Source: Xylaria sp. FL1777 (lineage: Eukaryota > Ascomycota > Sordariomycetes > Xylariales > Xylariaceae). From it: a DNA stretch of 64,000 bases. Under the pieces are notes generated by a model that was not told where the DNA came from, ran no database searches, and worked only from the letters and a program-made list of their open reading frames with translations. Shown here piece after piece: positions 39,094-49,630 of this stretch. Position 1 is the stretch's first letter. Each line of letters starts with the position of its first letter. A program made the translations under genes and the position numbers. Location: the NCBI GenBank assembly GCA_022578965.1, contig MU400648.1, positions 1-64,000 of the forward strand, read 5' to 3'.

Positions 39094-39667
39094 ATGCCTC
39101 GCGAAGGTACCCGGTCCGCCACGGGCAACTCGCGCCCGCGCGTCTTCCAGGCCGTCGACACCGCTCCGGCCATCAAGCGCACCACCAAGCCCAAGGCTAA
39201 GAAGCCTGCTGCCGAGCCTAGTGTGAAGCCTGTGAAGCCCGCCGGCGTCACCAAGAAGAAGACCGCTCCTAAGAAGGACGGTGCCGTTGCAAAGGTAGGC
39301 TGGATATCGTACCACGATGGAAAGGGGTTCACACGACGCGCGTCCCGATGATTTTACTCTCGGTTCTGCTGAATATCGCGTCGTAATGTCTTTATCCCGA
39401 CTGCCACATGCCCGCCATGGATATCCTGCATCATCCCTCACGTCTTTTCATGAAGCTTTCCAGCCGCATCAACATTATGCTACGAATCTCGCTAATGCAT
39501 GTATGTCTCAGGTCAAAGCTGCCACCAAGAAGGTTGAGGCTAAGGCAAAGAAGGTAATCAAGACATTTTCATCCCTATCTACATTCTTTTGCTCCCGGTC
39601 TGTCTAACAAGTTCCTCAGGTCGCCCCAAAGCCGAAGGCCGCCCCCGCCACTGCTGTGGCTAAGTAG
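39094..39667 (+). CDS. Small Lys/Ala/Pro-rich histone-H1-like protein
   Basis: Three exons (39094-39294, 39512-39553 and 39620-39667), all phase 0, encode 96 residues. The N-terminus is MPREGTRSATG followed by PRVFQAVDTAPAIKR. The rest is built of Lys, Ala and Pro, with KAKK, KKKTAPKK and ATKKVEAKAKK patterns like the tail of linker histone H1 or AT-hook proteins. There is no globular winged-helix domain. It is very basic and is expected to be nuclear and to bind DNA or chromatin; this is inferred from composition. The first intron is 217 bp and the second 66 bp, and exon 2 is only 14 codons. Three exons in the same phase with the same composition support the model. A 5' UTR intron seems to precede it. 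Confidence 0.78.
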
Positions 39668-41020
39668 ATACCACTTTTGGGACTATGGGCACCTAGCTAG
39701 AGGTTTTCATGTCTCGTTTCGAGAATAATACTATTAGGGCATGAGTTTTTACTACAAGACAGTCCTTAATCATTGCCTGCGGCTCATCTTAAAGGAACGG
39801 CGGCGGCTTGTTGGTGTGTTTACTAAGCATGGTCTGATTTGAATTTCTTCTTGCTGCGAGTATAACTGTCTGTCTGCATCCGTCTGTCTATCCGCACGAG
39901 ACACTTGCCAACAAAATTTTATCCACCAGGGGGGTAGTACTGCTAGGCGTTAGGGAGGCGGACGACGGAATCGTACGATGTTTGAATCATGCGGCCACTA
40001 CGCGTTCTTTATAGGTTCTGAAAATGATTTTTCGCTTCACCTCGAATGATTCTCCTCAATTGCTATCTTCCCTGCCTAACATCCTCTGTAGAGCTATCAG
40101 TTTTCTAGATATGGATTTCTACGATACCTCGACTCCATGAGGATAGATGATACCTGCAGCCAATAGAATTTTGAGAAGTCATCACTCTATGATGCTTTAT
40201 TACAACTCTCTACTTCTTTGCATAGTAGGAAAGTCTCACAGCAGTGGATTATTTGTATGGATAGACAAGTAACATGATGTTGCGCAAGAGACCAGGTCAA
40301 ACTGTCGAGAATAGTCACCTATAGGTAAGTGTATAGGTTATAACAATTGTTGAGCAAAGGGATATAATTCCTTTGGTGACTAACACTTCATTATATACAA
40401 AATAACCCCTTGTTTCAGAAGCAGCAGCATCATGGCACAATACCCGATGACGAGAAGCTCCCTAGGGAAGGCTAGCACTTACAGAAAATCATGCTCGTGG
40501 GCGAGATGTGCAAGCGCGATCCCACGCCGATAAGGCTACCTAGGTAGTTTACATGCCGCTAATTAGGTGCGGAGGAGTTCAAAGTTGGAATGTTCAAGGG
40601 CTGTAAAGCGCAAGTGACATGATGAATGCTTCCAGCTTTCAAGGAGAAGCGGCAGCCTGTAACTTGGGGAAGGGGGAAGAACTTGCGAGACAAGATTTAC
40701 TCTAACTTTAGACTTTTCAACTTCAGGAAAGACTTTACTGAGTCTAATTCCCTCCGGGAGCTTCACTAGGATGGAGCTCTGCGGTTCCCATTGGTACAAG
40801 CAGAATCGAATCAGTTCTGTTTATCTCTCCAGTAATTCATACCCGGCGATTTCCACTCCTTGCGTTATAGAAAACAGCGGTATGTTACCAGTCTCCAACC
40901 AGCCTCATTCATAACCGACAGACTTCTAGATCGTCTATTGCACACTAAGTTATTGTATCAACTCGATAATTATCCAGTCAGACATTCCACATCGATTAAA
41001 GTACTTTCAGTATAACAAAG
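39668..41020. other. Intergenic region
   Basis: It contains the 3' UTR of the H1-like gene and the promoter of the Ser-rich gene. A 12-bp palindrome CTACCTAGGTAG occurs at 40,536-40,547. A 78-codon minus-strand frame at 40,563-40,799 has no recognisable feature and was not called. Confidence 0.55.
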
Positions 41021-41641
41021 ATGGCTTCCAACAATTCCTCTCCCTCCGAACCCTCTTCCAATGAGCCTAGCTCCGACAATAGCTCTTCTAGCTCGAAGTT
41101 AGCTGAAGGACAGGCTGCTGAAGACAAGAGTTCATCTGGTGAGAGCCTTTCCATTGGGGACGTTTCTCTTGGTACCACTACCGATGAGGGCTCCTCAACC
41201 GATAGCTCTCCCAAAGAGCCACAACACCCACCTAGGAGGAACAGGACAATCATGAACTTGATATACGACACCCCCGCGAGCAACAGGCCAACCGTAGACC
41301 CATGGGTAGAGTTTGGCGAAGACGTAAGTTATTACTGCCGTTCTTATTTCTCCCCATAGGCAAACTTAGGAGTAGAAACTTTTCTGTTTATACTAAGCCC
41401 ATGCCCACGTTTAAACACCTTCACACACTCAAGATGTTATTATTGACCCTGATCGTTGCAGCACACTGACCGAAGGCCACGGAAAACGGCAGAGCAGCAA
41501 CTCGCTCAAGCCCTTGAGTCCGTGATACCTCCTCGGGAAGACTCAGATGACCCGTCACAGGAGTCCCAGCAGTCTACATCCAATTCAGACGCCGAGAGCG
41601 ACACCAGTGGTGAAACCGGTGACGACTCCGTGTCTGGTTGA
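41021..41641 (+). CDS. Small Ser-rich acidic protein, unknown function
   Basis: Two exons (41021-41323 and 41462-41641), phase 0, are separated by a 138-bp intron with a GTAAGT donor and CAG acceptor. They encode 160 residues. The ends are low-complexity Ser/Glu/Asp sequence (residues 1-65 and about 130-160). The centre is more structured: RRNRTIMNLIYDTPASNRP, then WVEFGED, and RRPRKTAEQQLAQALESV. There is no signal peptide or membrane segment. It is probably an intrinsically disordered intracellular protein. I do not recognise the family. Support comes from the open frames on both sides of a consensus intron; a low-complexity composition can also arise by chance, so confidence is moderate. 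Confidence 0.55.
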
Positions 41642-42288
41642 AGTGGTGTCGGAACTGGAGATGAATAGCTTGGAAGTTTGTGATGCATTGTTACGATACT
41701 GTTTTATTAGAATGGATAACATTGACTAGAAAGGAGCACATAGGATAGATATCTCGGGGCCCCGGCAAGAAAATAGATAGCCGCTTCTATGGCTTGTTCA
41801 CGCATCGCTAGCTCAACATTGCCTAATTACATGTGGCCTCTTCGCTGTATGATTATGACAAATTAGACAGGGAAAGTCATCGGGTTCATTCTGCGTAAGT
41901 ATCTTTTTCCCTTGCTAGTCGTGATAATAGAATAGGCGTGTGGGATGGGAATGACTGTTATTTTGCATATAAATGTTGAGGAGTTGGGATAGAAGTCTCC
42001 AGGCTAGAAGTTCCAGAATCCGAAATTGGAGTCTCCCATACCATGTTTACCCAACAAGACAAAGACCTTCACGTAACCTTTACTCCTGTTAGCTGGGATC
42101 AGTGTGACTATGTAGCAGGCTGTTTAGGCAAGAGCACGTTTGCATACAATGTGAAGGTATATATGAACTCTCCTCAAAATCGAACATCACAAGACTTGGC
42201 ATAAAAGTCGGTAAGACTAGAATTACTAAGACCTGGAAATTAAAATACTTACATCTACGAAACGGAAGCTAGCTACAATGGCGGGTTA
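41642..42288. other. Intergenic spacer
   Basis: This is the convergent space between the Ser-rich gene and the 808-residue gene. No coding sequence or RNA gene was seen. Confidence 0.55.
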
Positions 42289-44794
42289 TTACCACCCCTT
42301 GACGGCAATTCTGCGATACTCATACCTTTGGTATGCTGCGGCAAGTATCGGGCATGCATGACAGTTATCACCTTGTCGCTCCCACAGATATCGCAACGTC
42401 TGTGTCTCTTTAATGACTAGAGCGCACAGAGTTCCTACCATGAATAATCGTCTGAACGTCACGTTGTGAATAATGTTGAGCTCTACGTAGAGACATCTGA
42501 AAGCTCTGGATACCAACTCCAACCTAGAATTCGTGCATATTTCAGCTTCAATAATATGGCCGTGGTCATAATAATATGTTGAGAGTTCTAGCTTATGGAG
42601 GATGGGTGCCGAAATTGAACTTACTTTCAGGGTCTTCCTCCATCACTTTCCGATGTCTCCTGTTGAGCGCTCTCGCGTCGTTGAGAAATTCTAGCAGGAT
42701 ATCTGCTGCTTCTGCCTCGCTCAAAACTGACAAAGGCTCGACTACCGATGTCCAGGGCTTGTCACCCGTTTGCAGGGCAACTATCGTCCTGGCGGTATTA
42801 TCTAAGCAGACATCGATAATGGACGGGTCTATCCCGGGTGCCGTGATGGATAAAAATTCCTTCAGGCCGACGACCTCGAGCTCGTCAGGCCCTGGGGGAG
42901 ATGTCGGCGGGTCTTCCACCATGATAGAGTGCCGGCCACGCACCCGGACAAAGGCGTAGCGAATATGATACGCATCAATGGCGCGCACGCCGGGGTTCGA
43001 CTCTTGCGACACCAGGGCGGTCCAGCCCCCAGGCACCAGGTCTCGCGCGCGCGGCGAGCATACGGTATAGTCCGGCATGGAGAGCAGCAGGGCCAAGTTC
43101 TCACAGAGTATCGGCGTCACCTGGGCCGTGGATAGCAAGTCGGGGGTCAGGGACGCCGGGGCACTGGAGAAGGCGAGGAACGGGGCTTTCTCGTCAAACC
43201 AGGCATGCGACGTCGGCTCCAACGTGGATAACCAGAGAAGGAAACCGGCGGCGAAGGGCTCGGGTTTAAGGAGCCCGTCCTCGAGGTGAATGTAGTTGTA
43301 GTCGAAACTGACCCGACGCCCTTCCTCGCGCTGGTGGCGGACAAAGATTTGTTGCATGGGGAATACTTGATAAGGTATGAAGGATGGACTAGGCTGGAGC
43401 CAAAACTTCCTGCGTAAAGCAGACGAATATGCACCTGCGAAAACCACCTTGACACGGGACAGCACCTCGGTCTGTGTAGCTAGCGTGGTGAGAATTTGGG
43501 CACTTAGTGCATCACTTTCGCGAGTAGGGTCCTGTAATAGGCATATCTCTTTCAAGGATGTAGCCCGAGACAGTGCAGTGGCAAGCTCTGCCGGTGTGCT
43601 GTGAATGCTGTCTATACGGAGACTTATCGACGTGATAGTTCCACCTACCTCTAGATTGTCGTCTAAAGCTGCCGATACGGCATCGGCTGTGAGGTTTTCA
43701 AGAAGCTCTAGGCCAAGATGGCCATCATGCTGAGCATAAGCAAGGCGAATCAGCCGACCGACCGCGCGGGTGTCACGGCATCCCTGCAGAACCTCTTGGA
43801 CAAACTCTTTAAAGCCGGCAAGGTGGCGGACGTGATCAAAAACTGATATCTCAAAGTCATCCAAGTGCAGTGTTTCCAGAAGGAGGCCCTTGGCCGCCTG
43901 GTCCTGGTGCGTGTTTAAGCTCTGGGGTTTTGAAGTCATGTCAGGCAGACGGGTATCAGTAGTCTCAGCTGACGCCCATACGGGGCTCAGGGCCGCCGTG
44001 TCCACCAGCGGTACTGAATCCAGAATTTGGATATCATGGGGATCTTGCCAGGTGCCATAATACTCCACAGAATTATAATTGAATTTCTCCATATACTCAG
44101 CTGCAGACAAAGCTCTTCTCGGGCGCACCTCGTCCATCACTCTCAAGGGGCCTTCTTCGCCGTGAAAGCTAGCACCGCGGTGGAATGGCCTTGTCTCCGC
44201 CTCCAGCGACGGGACAAACTTGGCCATGGCCACAGCAAAGCCGATGATGCCATAACGCACCCTTTTCACATCGGTGATGTCGACAACCACCATCCCCCAT
44301 TCGAGGTCAGTGTCACGATACACGGTGGCCAGAGGTTCTGGACGGGCCGGCGCGCCACGACCCTTCCGCGGATCAAATGCCACACCTTGAAGCAGGCAGG
44401 CCGAGATGAAGGGAAACGGCACAACACTCGTGCGATCCCACGGTCGGAAACGGCGGGGATCGCCGGGGTGCCTGCGCGTGAGTTCTGGTAGCTCTACCGG
44501 CACCAGACGATCCTTGCAGGCCCCGCCACTCGCATAATAGGCGTCGGCGAGAGCTAGCTCACCGCGGATGGCAGTGTGGTTGGCAGGGTCGGAGAAGATC
44601 GTGACGATGCGCTGACAACAGACAGTGAGAGGGGGCCCCTGTAGCGACTCTTCAAGGAGCCCACCGACGCTGGAGACGGCGGCGACGGGTTGGTAGCACC
44701 CGGCGAGCTTGGCGACTGTGAAAAAGATCCAGGAATTGGGGCCAGCCGGCCGCTCCAGAGGCCGCCAGTAGGGGGTGAAGGGAGTTTCCGCCAT
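42289..44794 (-). CDS. 808-residue protein of unknown function
   Basis: Exon 1 (44794-42625) and exon 2 (42545-42289) encode 808 residues. The first exon is open upstream to 44,923, but the first in-frame ATG is at 44,794 in good context (TCCATGGCG), so translation should begin MAETPFTPYW. Exon 1 ends in a GTAAGT donor. Only the acceptor at 42,546 keeps frame, adding a 85-residue tail. The tail (LELVSRAFRCLYVELNIIHN, then TLRYLWERQGDNCHACP) looks genuinely coding. The N-terminal third contains WIFFTVAKLAGCYQP, PFPFISACLLQGVAFD and WGMVVVDITDVKRVRYG. The middle has short leucine-spaced segments resembling degenerate leucine-rich repeats (around DNLEVGGTITSISLRIDS). No signal peptide, membrane segment or catalytic motif is visible. 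GC content is high and codon use is strongly biased in the 5' half. I do not recognise the family; similar long orphan proteins are common in ascomycetes. Confidence 0.8.
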
Positions 44795-47700
44795 GGAAAC
44801 ATGGAACCGATACCCAGACGAAAACAAACAGCGCAGCGGAGGCCAAGACGGGGATAGGGACGACAGGTGGCAAACGGCAAGATATTCGGCCAAATATGGG
44901 GTGTACGTGGTTCGCTGTGCCACGTCGAGGGCTTGAGGAGACGGTACGGAGTAGATTCCTAGGTATTGCCACTATTCCTAGCCCCGGATAAGGCAGCCAC
45001 CGATAGGAAGGATGCGCGGTGTGCCTAACATTTTCAGGACCCAGGGCGGTCCGATGGAGGTTTACAGCGCTGTTTCGTTAGAGGTAATATCATGTTACTG
45101 GATCTGCTAAGGTTGAGATACTCTGATCTGCCATGGGCCAGGAGTAGCCTTAGTGCAGTGTGGGTGGATGTAACACTCAATGGAGATGAACCGGATTGAT
45201 TGATGATGTACGGAGTAGAGGGCGAAGGATTCCGGTGCGCGCGAGACTATGCAGTATATAACATTACCACCTGCCATCACGGAAAACCAGGTCAGGGGGG
45301 CCGGCTTGGCGTGTATATCGCATTACCTAACTCGCTAAATTCTGTTCACGCGTTAAATACGACTTCACTTCTTAGTTAATATGCACCGATGACGAGCCAA
45401 GGGCGATAAAAACTAGGCTACAGCACCTATTTAGGCAAGTAGTTTTTGTCTACCTAGCTATTAATATTCATTAGGTATACAGAGCCTCTCTCCATTATGA
45501 CTAAGACTAACCTTACCAACCAGTAGCGTTGAAACGGATTTGTCGAGTTAATGCGGTAGGCATGGCATTAGTGACTGTCAGCTCGTGAGGCTTAGGGTTC
45601 TAACGTGTCTGCCTTTGGAGGAGTCCGGGACAGCCTCAGCCCTCACTTATACGTAGCCCTAGACGCCTATATGATGTCGGTAAGCGGACAGGTTCATTCG
45701 ACTCTAAAGCAAGGATATGAATCCTACTTTGCTGGCAAGCACGCCGTATTGGATTTGGGGGAAACCGAGCTCCCGAGTGGACGAAACAGCAATAGGGTAG
45801 GTAGTATTGTGATGACTGATTTATTGATTTTCTTATGCAGGTTAACAAGGCTTTTCCTTTTTGTCGGTGTTAGTTAATTGTATGATCTGAGTAACGGTGG
45901 AGAGTGTGTGCATGAGCATCAACTTTGGGATTGGCGAGACTGTAAGTCAGCCAAAACCAGACTTTTCACGGGTATTTATACACACTTCCTCAGACATGTT
46001 ATAACCTATCATGATTTGGATCGAGTAGAAGAGATGAATGAATGTGTACAGCGGTATTTCAAGCATATCTCAATCTCATGAACCGTTTTCATCTATGTTC
46101 GTGAGCCTACAGTTAGACTGGTCAAATGATTCATACCAAATACCCGGCTGAAGTCTTTCAGCCCACGAACCTTCGTACATAGTAATAGGCTAAGCTAAGC
46201 CCAGCGTTCCACGGGCACAAATCAGGCGAAGCATCTTACCTTTCACACCGACCTGTCATCCTAAATCCACCTCGAAGAAATACGGATAGGTAACTTCAGA
46301 CGCTTGCAACTGTAGTAGCTAATAAGCCTAAGTATTCCCAAAAATAAACCCAGAAAGAAATCAGAGAAAAATAACTAGCTCCAGTAAAAGCAGCATGCTG
46401 TAAGGAGGGTTAACTATTCTATTTTCCTGAATACGGTGCCCTAGTAGTTGAACACACAGATAGCAAAACAGAAGCCTAACGACTAGAAGGAGAGAGTAAT
46501 GCCGTCGCACTGCTACGATGAGTTAGTATACGCCTTTGTATTAGAACATCCTGCATTAAAAGCTACAAAACAGTTTGAGGTTAGTAATTTAAACATTGAT
46601 TTGCGGATACTGAGCTGAGGAATGCAGTTATGTCTTAACAGAAAAAGTTGAGAAGAAATTTATTTTTAGTGAACAGAGCGCCGACTTCCACGATGAACCC
46701 TTCTTTTATTAAAGATATCCTCCTTTGTATGGTTCAAAACACAACGTTATTCTAGACTCGTTTTAAGTTTTGGGGCAATACAAAAGGGGTTTGAGGCCTC
46801 CTCCGCTATGCCTGTCAGCTTTTAAGCCCCAGCAGTAAGCTTCTCACTAATTAACCAACTTCTTCTTAAGCCTACGAAATTACGGCTTTTACTAACAAAC
46901 AACTTAAAGAAGTATTCGTTGACAAACTTAATATTACAATGTCGTTCTTCGCGTACTTTCTCCTTTTGGAAAGCTTCCTATGAGAATGGGCCGAACGCCG
47001 TCTTGCTAAGAAGTATATCCAGCAATACAAGCCTTTCCTACTTCCTTTAGCAGAGGCACGACTTATAAATAAGATAGTTATGACAGCTAATGAGAAAACT
47101 ATATTACCGTTTACATAATTTATTGGGAATTAGCTCCCGTCGAAAGTCTCGCTATGGACAAGACCAATCTTTGACTCTGAAAATAATTTGCACACATTTT
47201 TCCTCTCAAGATTTTATTCTAATTGTTACAGCTTCTGGGGAGCGATTCGTAGATCCCAATTGTCTCTACTCAGGGGTACCAGAAGAGCAGAAAACTGTTT
47301 CTTAATTGAAAAGTTAGATAAAACTTGAATAAAAAGAGCTACTTAAGCAGGTTAAAACTTATCGCTATTAGAGCAGATTTAAAAAAAGTATTTAGTTTAT
47401 TGGAAAGTACCTAACTTACAGTCCTTAGATTAATGTTGAGTTTATAACATTACGCGTCTGCCATCCTTTGCCATCAGTACTCACTCACCATAAAAGAAGG
47501 TTATATATAATATTACAACCTAGATAATTCAATCGATTTTACCTACGACTACGAAACACCAAGATCGAGCAGCAAAGGTGGGCGTCTCAGTAATAGTCGC
47601 GCATTAGCGTAGGAATGGTTGACGCCTCCAGATCGATGACGTCGTGACGCAACATGTGGCCATCATCCGTTTGCACGATGAGACACAGATGTGCAGGAAT

Positions 47701-47824
47701 GTAAAATACATAGACGATCGTGTCAGGCATGAGGCTCGCAAATAAATTGACGGTAGTGCCCACTCGTGGCCGAGCGAATGATCTCAAATTCCCGATTCAC
47801 ACAACCTAGAAGCGTATCGCATGA
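44795..47824. other. Intergenic region with a degenerate coding-like stretch
   Basis: Nothing intact is supported in this 3 kb. GC content drops between about 46,300 and 47,450. In that part short stretches read like protein in different frames: from 46,500 (MPSHCYDELVYAFVLEHPAL), and near 46,985-47,110 (WAERRLAKKYIQQYKPF onwards). They are broken by stops. This could be a dead gene or transposon relic of unknown type. Confidence 0.45.
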
Positions 47825-49630
47825 ATGGCTAGCGACACCTACGCCCGCGACATCGAACAAGAGGGCGCCAACGCAACCACGATGTCTACGAATGGAAACA
47901 AGGCCCCTGACGGGCGCAAGCGCGTCCTTGTCGTTGGCGCTGGTGCAGCCGGCATGTCGACGGCGTACCACCTCTCGCAGCACCGCGACAAATTCGACGT
48001 GACGCTCATCGATGCAGTGGACTACTGCGGCGGCCAGGCCTTCTCGATCCCGCTCGACAAGGCGCGGCACGGCGCGTCGTGGTGCAACCAGGGCGTGCAG
48101 GGCGGCTCGTACATCTTCCACCACACCATGACCATGTTCGCGCGCCAGGGGTACCGGGCCGACCCCGTGAAGCTGCAGGTGTCGTTCGGGAAGGACGACA
48201 CCTTCTGGACCAACATGTTCCCGACGGAGCTGCTGGCGCGCCACGGAACAGAGGTCGCGCGGCTCGCGACGGTGCTGAGGCTCATGCGTTGGTTCGAGGT
48301 CTTCTTCGCCCTATTGCCGCTGCGTCTCGTGTTCAAGCTGTTCCTGTTCTCGGACGAGTTTATCGAGGCCGTCGTCCTGCCTATGACGGCGCTCTTCCTC
48401 GGCACCGGGAATGCGACGCCCGAGGTCCCTGCTATCATGTTTGAGAGACTTTGCACGTCGCCCACGTACGGCATGTGGTATAAGCCGGACAGGAACACGG
48501 TCGTCAATAACCAGCCGCCGATGGTCGTCTTCCCAAATCTCTCCGAGTTCTACGAGGCGTGGCGGAAGGATCTCGTCTCAAGGGGTGTGGCAGTGCGCCT
48601 CTCGACTGAGTTAACGGAAATCGTGCAGCGGGATAAACGTGGTGTGGTAGTCAAACTCAAGCCACGCACGCCGGTCCCGGATCATCATAACCCCAACGAT
48701 GCAGATTTAAACGCACCAGTTAGCCATGAAGCCTTTGACGAGATCGTTCTATGTTGTCTTGCAGATAAAGCAAAGGAGGTGCTAGGACGTACCGCTTCGT
48801 GGCGAGAGAAGCGAGTGCTGGGCTCCGCGAAGTTCAGCGACGACATCACCATCACGCACAACGACGCAGATTACATGAAGAAGCACTACGAGAACTTCTA
48901 CCGGGAAGATCTGGCCGTCGCCAAGACGAGCGGGGCCGACCAGACCTCGCGGCTCAACTACGCGGTGGGCAACTTCCGCCCGATGTATTACATCAAGATG
49001 TACGCGCAGGACAGGACGAAGCTGGAGATGTGCTTCGACACGACCAACTACCAGAGCCAGTTTCCCGAAAACGTGCCGTTCGAGCGGCACGTCTTCCAAA
49101 CCATCTACCTCAACAAAGCCCGGGACCGCCACTTGTGGTCGGATGGCGAGATCCGCCAGGAGCGTGTCATCCGTCAGGACTGGTGGCACCAGCTCTGCCA
49201 CAGCTACACGCACTATTTGTTCGTGGTGCAGTGGATGATGTTCCTCCAGGCGCGCAGGCACACGCGGTTCGCGGCCGCCTGGACCCTCGTCAACGCGCAC
49301 GAGGTCGCCGTTATCTCGGGGCTCGCGGCCGCTGTTGATCTCGGAGCCGAGTATCCCAGGGATCTAGAGCACGATCGCTTCGCGTTTCTGTGTTTCCGGC
49401 TGTATTACTTGCTTGCGTACGGGAAGTGGTACCGTCGCAGGTACACGGCAGGGAGTGGTAAGAAGTCTGCGGAGGACGGGAGTAGCTGGGCTACCGGGCC
49501 GTATGGTGGTGTCTACCAGGGCCCTGGCGTGTCGGCGGTTGAACGGCAAACTTGGCGGGAGGAGGTCAAGAAGGGTACGAGCACGGGGAATCTTGCTAAG
49601 GGGAATGCGCCTGGCAGAAGCCAGCCGTGA
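47825..49630 (+). CDS. FAD/NAD(P)-binding oxidoreductase, amine-oxidase-like
   Basis: This single-exon gene encodes 601 residues. The Rossmann motif VLVVGAGAAGMSTAYHLS is at about residues 34-51 (GxGxxG at 38-43), followed by the acidic strand end VTLIDAVDYCGGQA. This is the layout of the flavin-containing amine oxidase and protoporphyrinogen oxidase superfamily, specifically the group of predicted NAD/FAD-binding proteins with an amine-oxidase fold. A hydrophobic stretch around residues 155-200 could embed in or lie against a membrane. The C-terminal region (about 430-540) has many His, Trp and Tyr residues. It ends in a Gly/Ser-rich tail. The substrate is not predictable. The start at 47,825 has the context AATGGC; a second Met at residue 20 is an alternative, since the first 30 residues look disordered. 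Coding GC is high from 47,900 to 49,350. No neighbouring pathway genes are seen. Confidence 0.9.
   Translation: MASDTYARDIEQEGANATTMSTNGNKAPDGRKRVLVVGAGAAGMSTAYHLSQHRDKFDVTLIDAVDYCGGQAFSIPLDKARHGASWCNQGVQGGSYIFHHTMTMFARQGYRADPVKLQVSFGKDDTFWTNMFPTELLARHGTEVARLATVLRLMRWFEVFFALLPLRLVFKLFLFSDEFIEAVVLPMTALFLGTGNATPEVPAIMFERLCTSPTYGMWYKPDRNTVVNNQPPMVVFPNLSEFYEAWRKDLVSRGVAVRLSTELTEIVQRDKRGVVVKLKPRTPVPDHHNPNDADLNAPVSHEAFDEIVLCCLADKAKEVLGRTASWREKRVLGSAKFSDDITITHNDADYMKKHYENFYREDLAVAKTSGADQTSRLNYAVGNFRPMYYIKMYAQDRTKLEMCFDTTNYQSQFPENVPFERHVFQTIYLNKARDRHLWSDGEIRQERVIRQDWWHQLCHSYTHYLFVVQWMMFLQARRHTRFAAAWTLVNAHEVAVISGLAAAVDLGAEYPRDLEHDRFAFLCFRLYYLLAYGKWYRRRYTAGSGKKSAEDGSSWATGPYGGVYQGPGVSAVERQTWREEVKKGTSTGNLAKGNAPGRSQP

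Noticed and set aside
44795..44923. In-frame extension of the 808-residue protein
   Set aside because: It begins at GTG, not ATG; the first ATG at 44,794 has good context.
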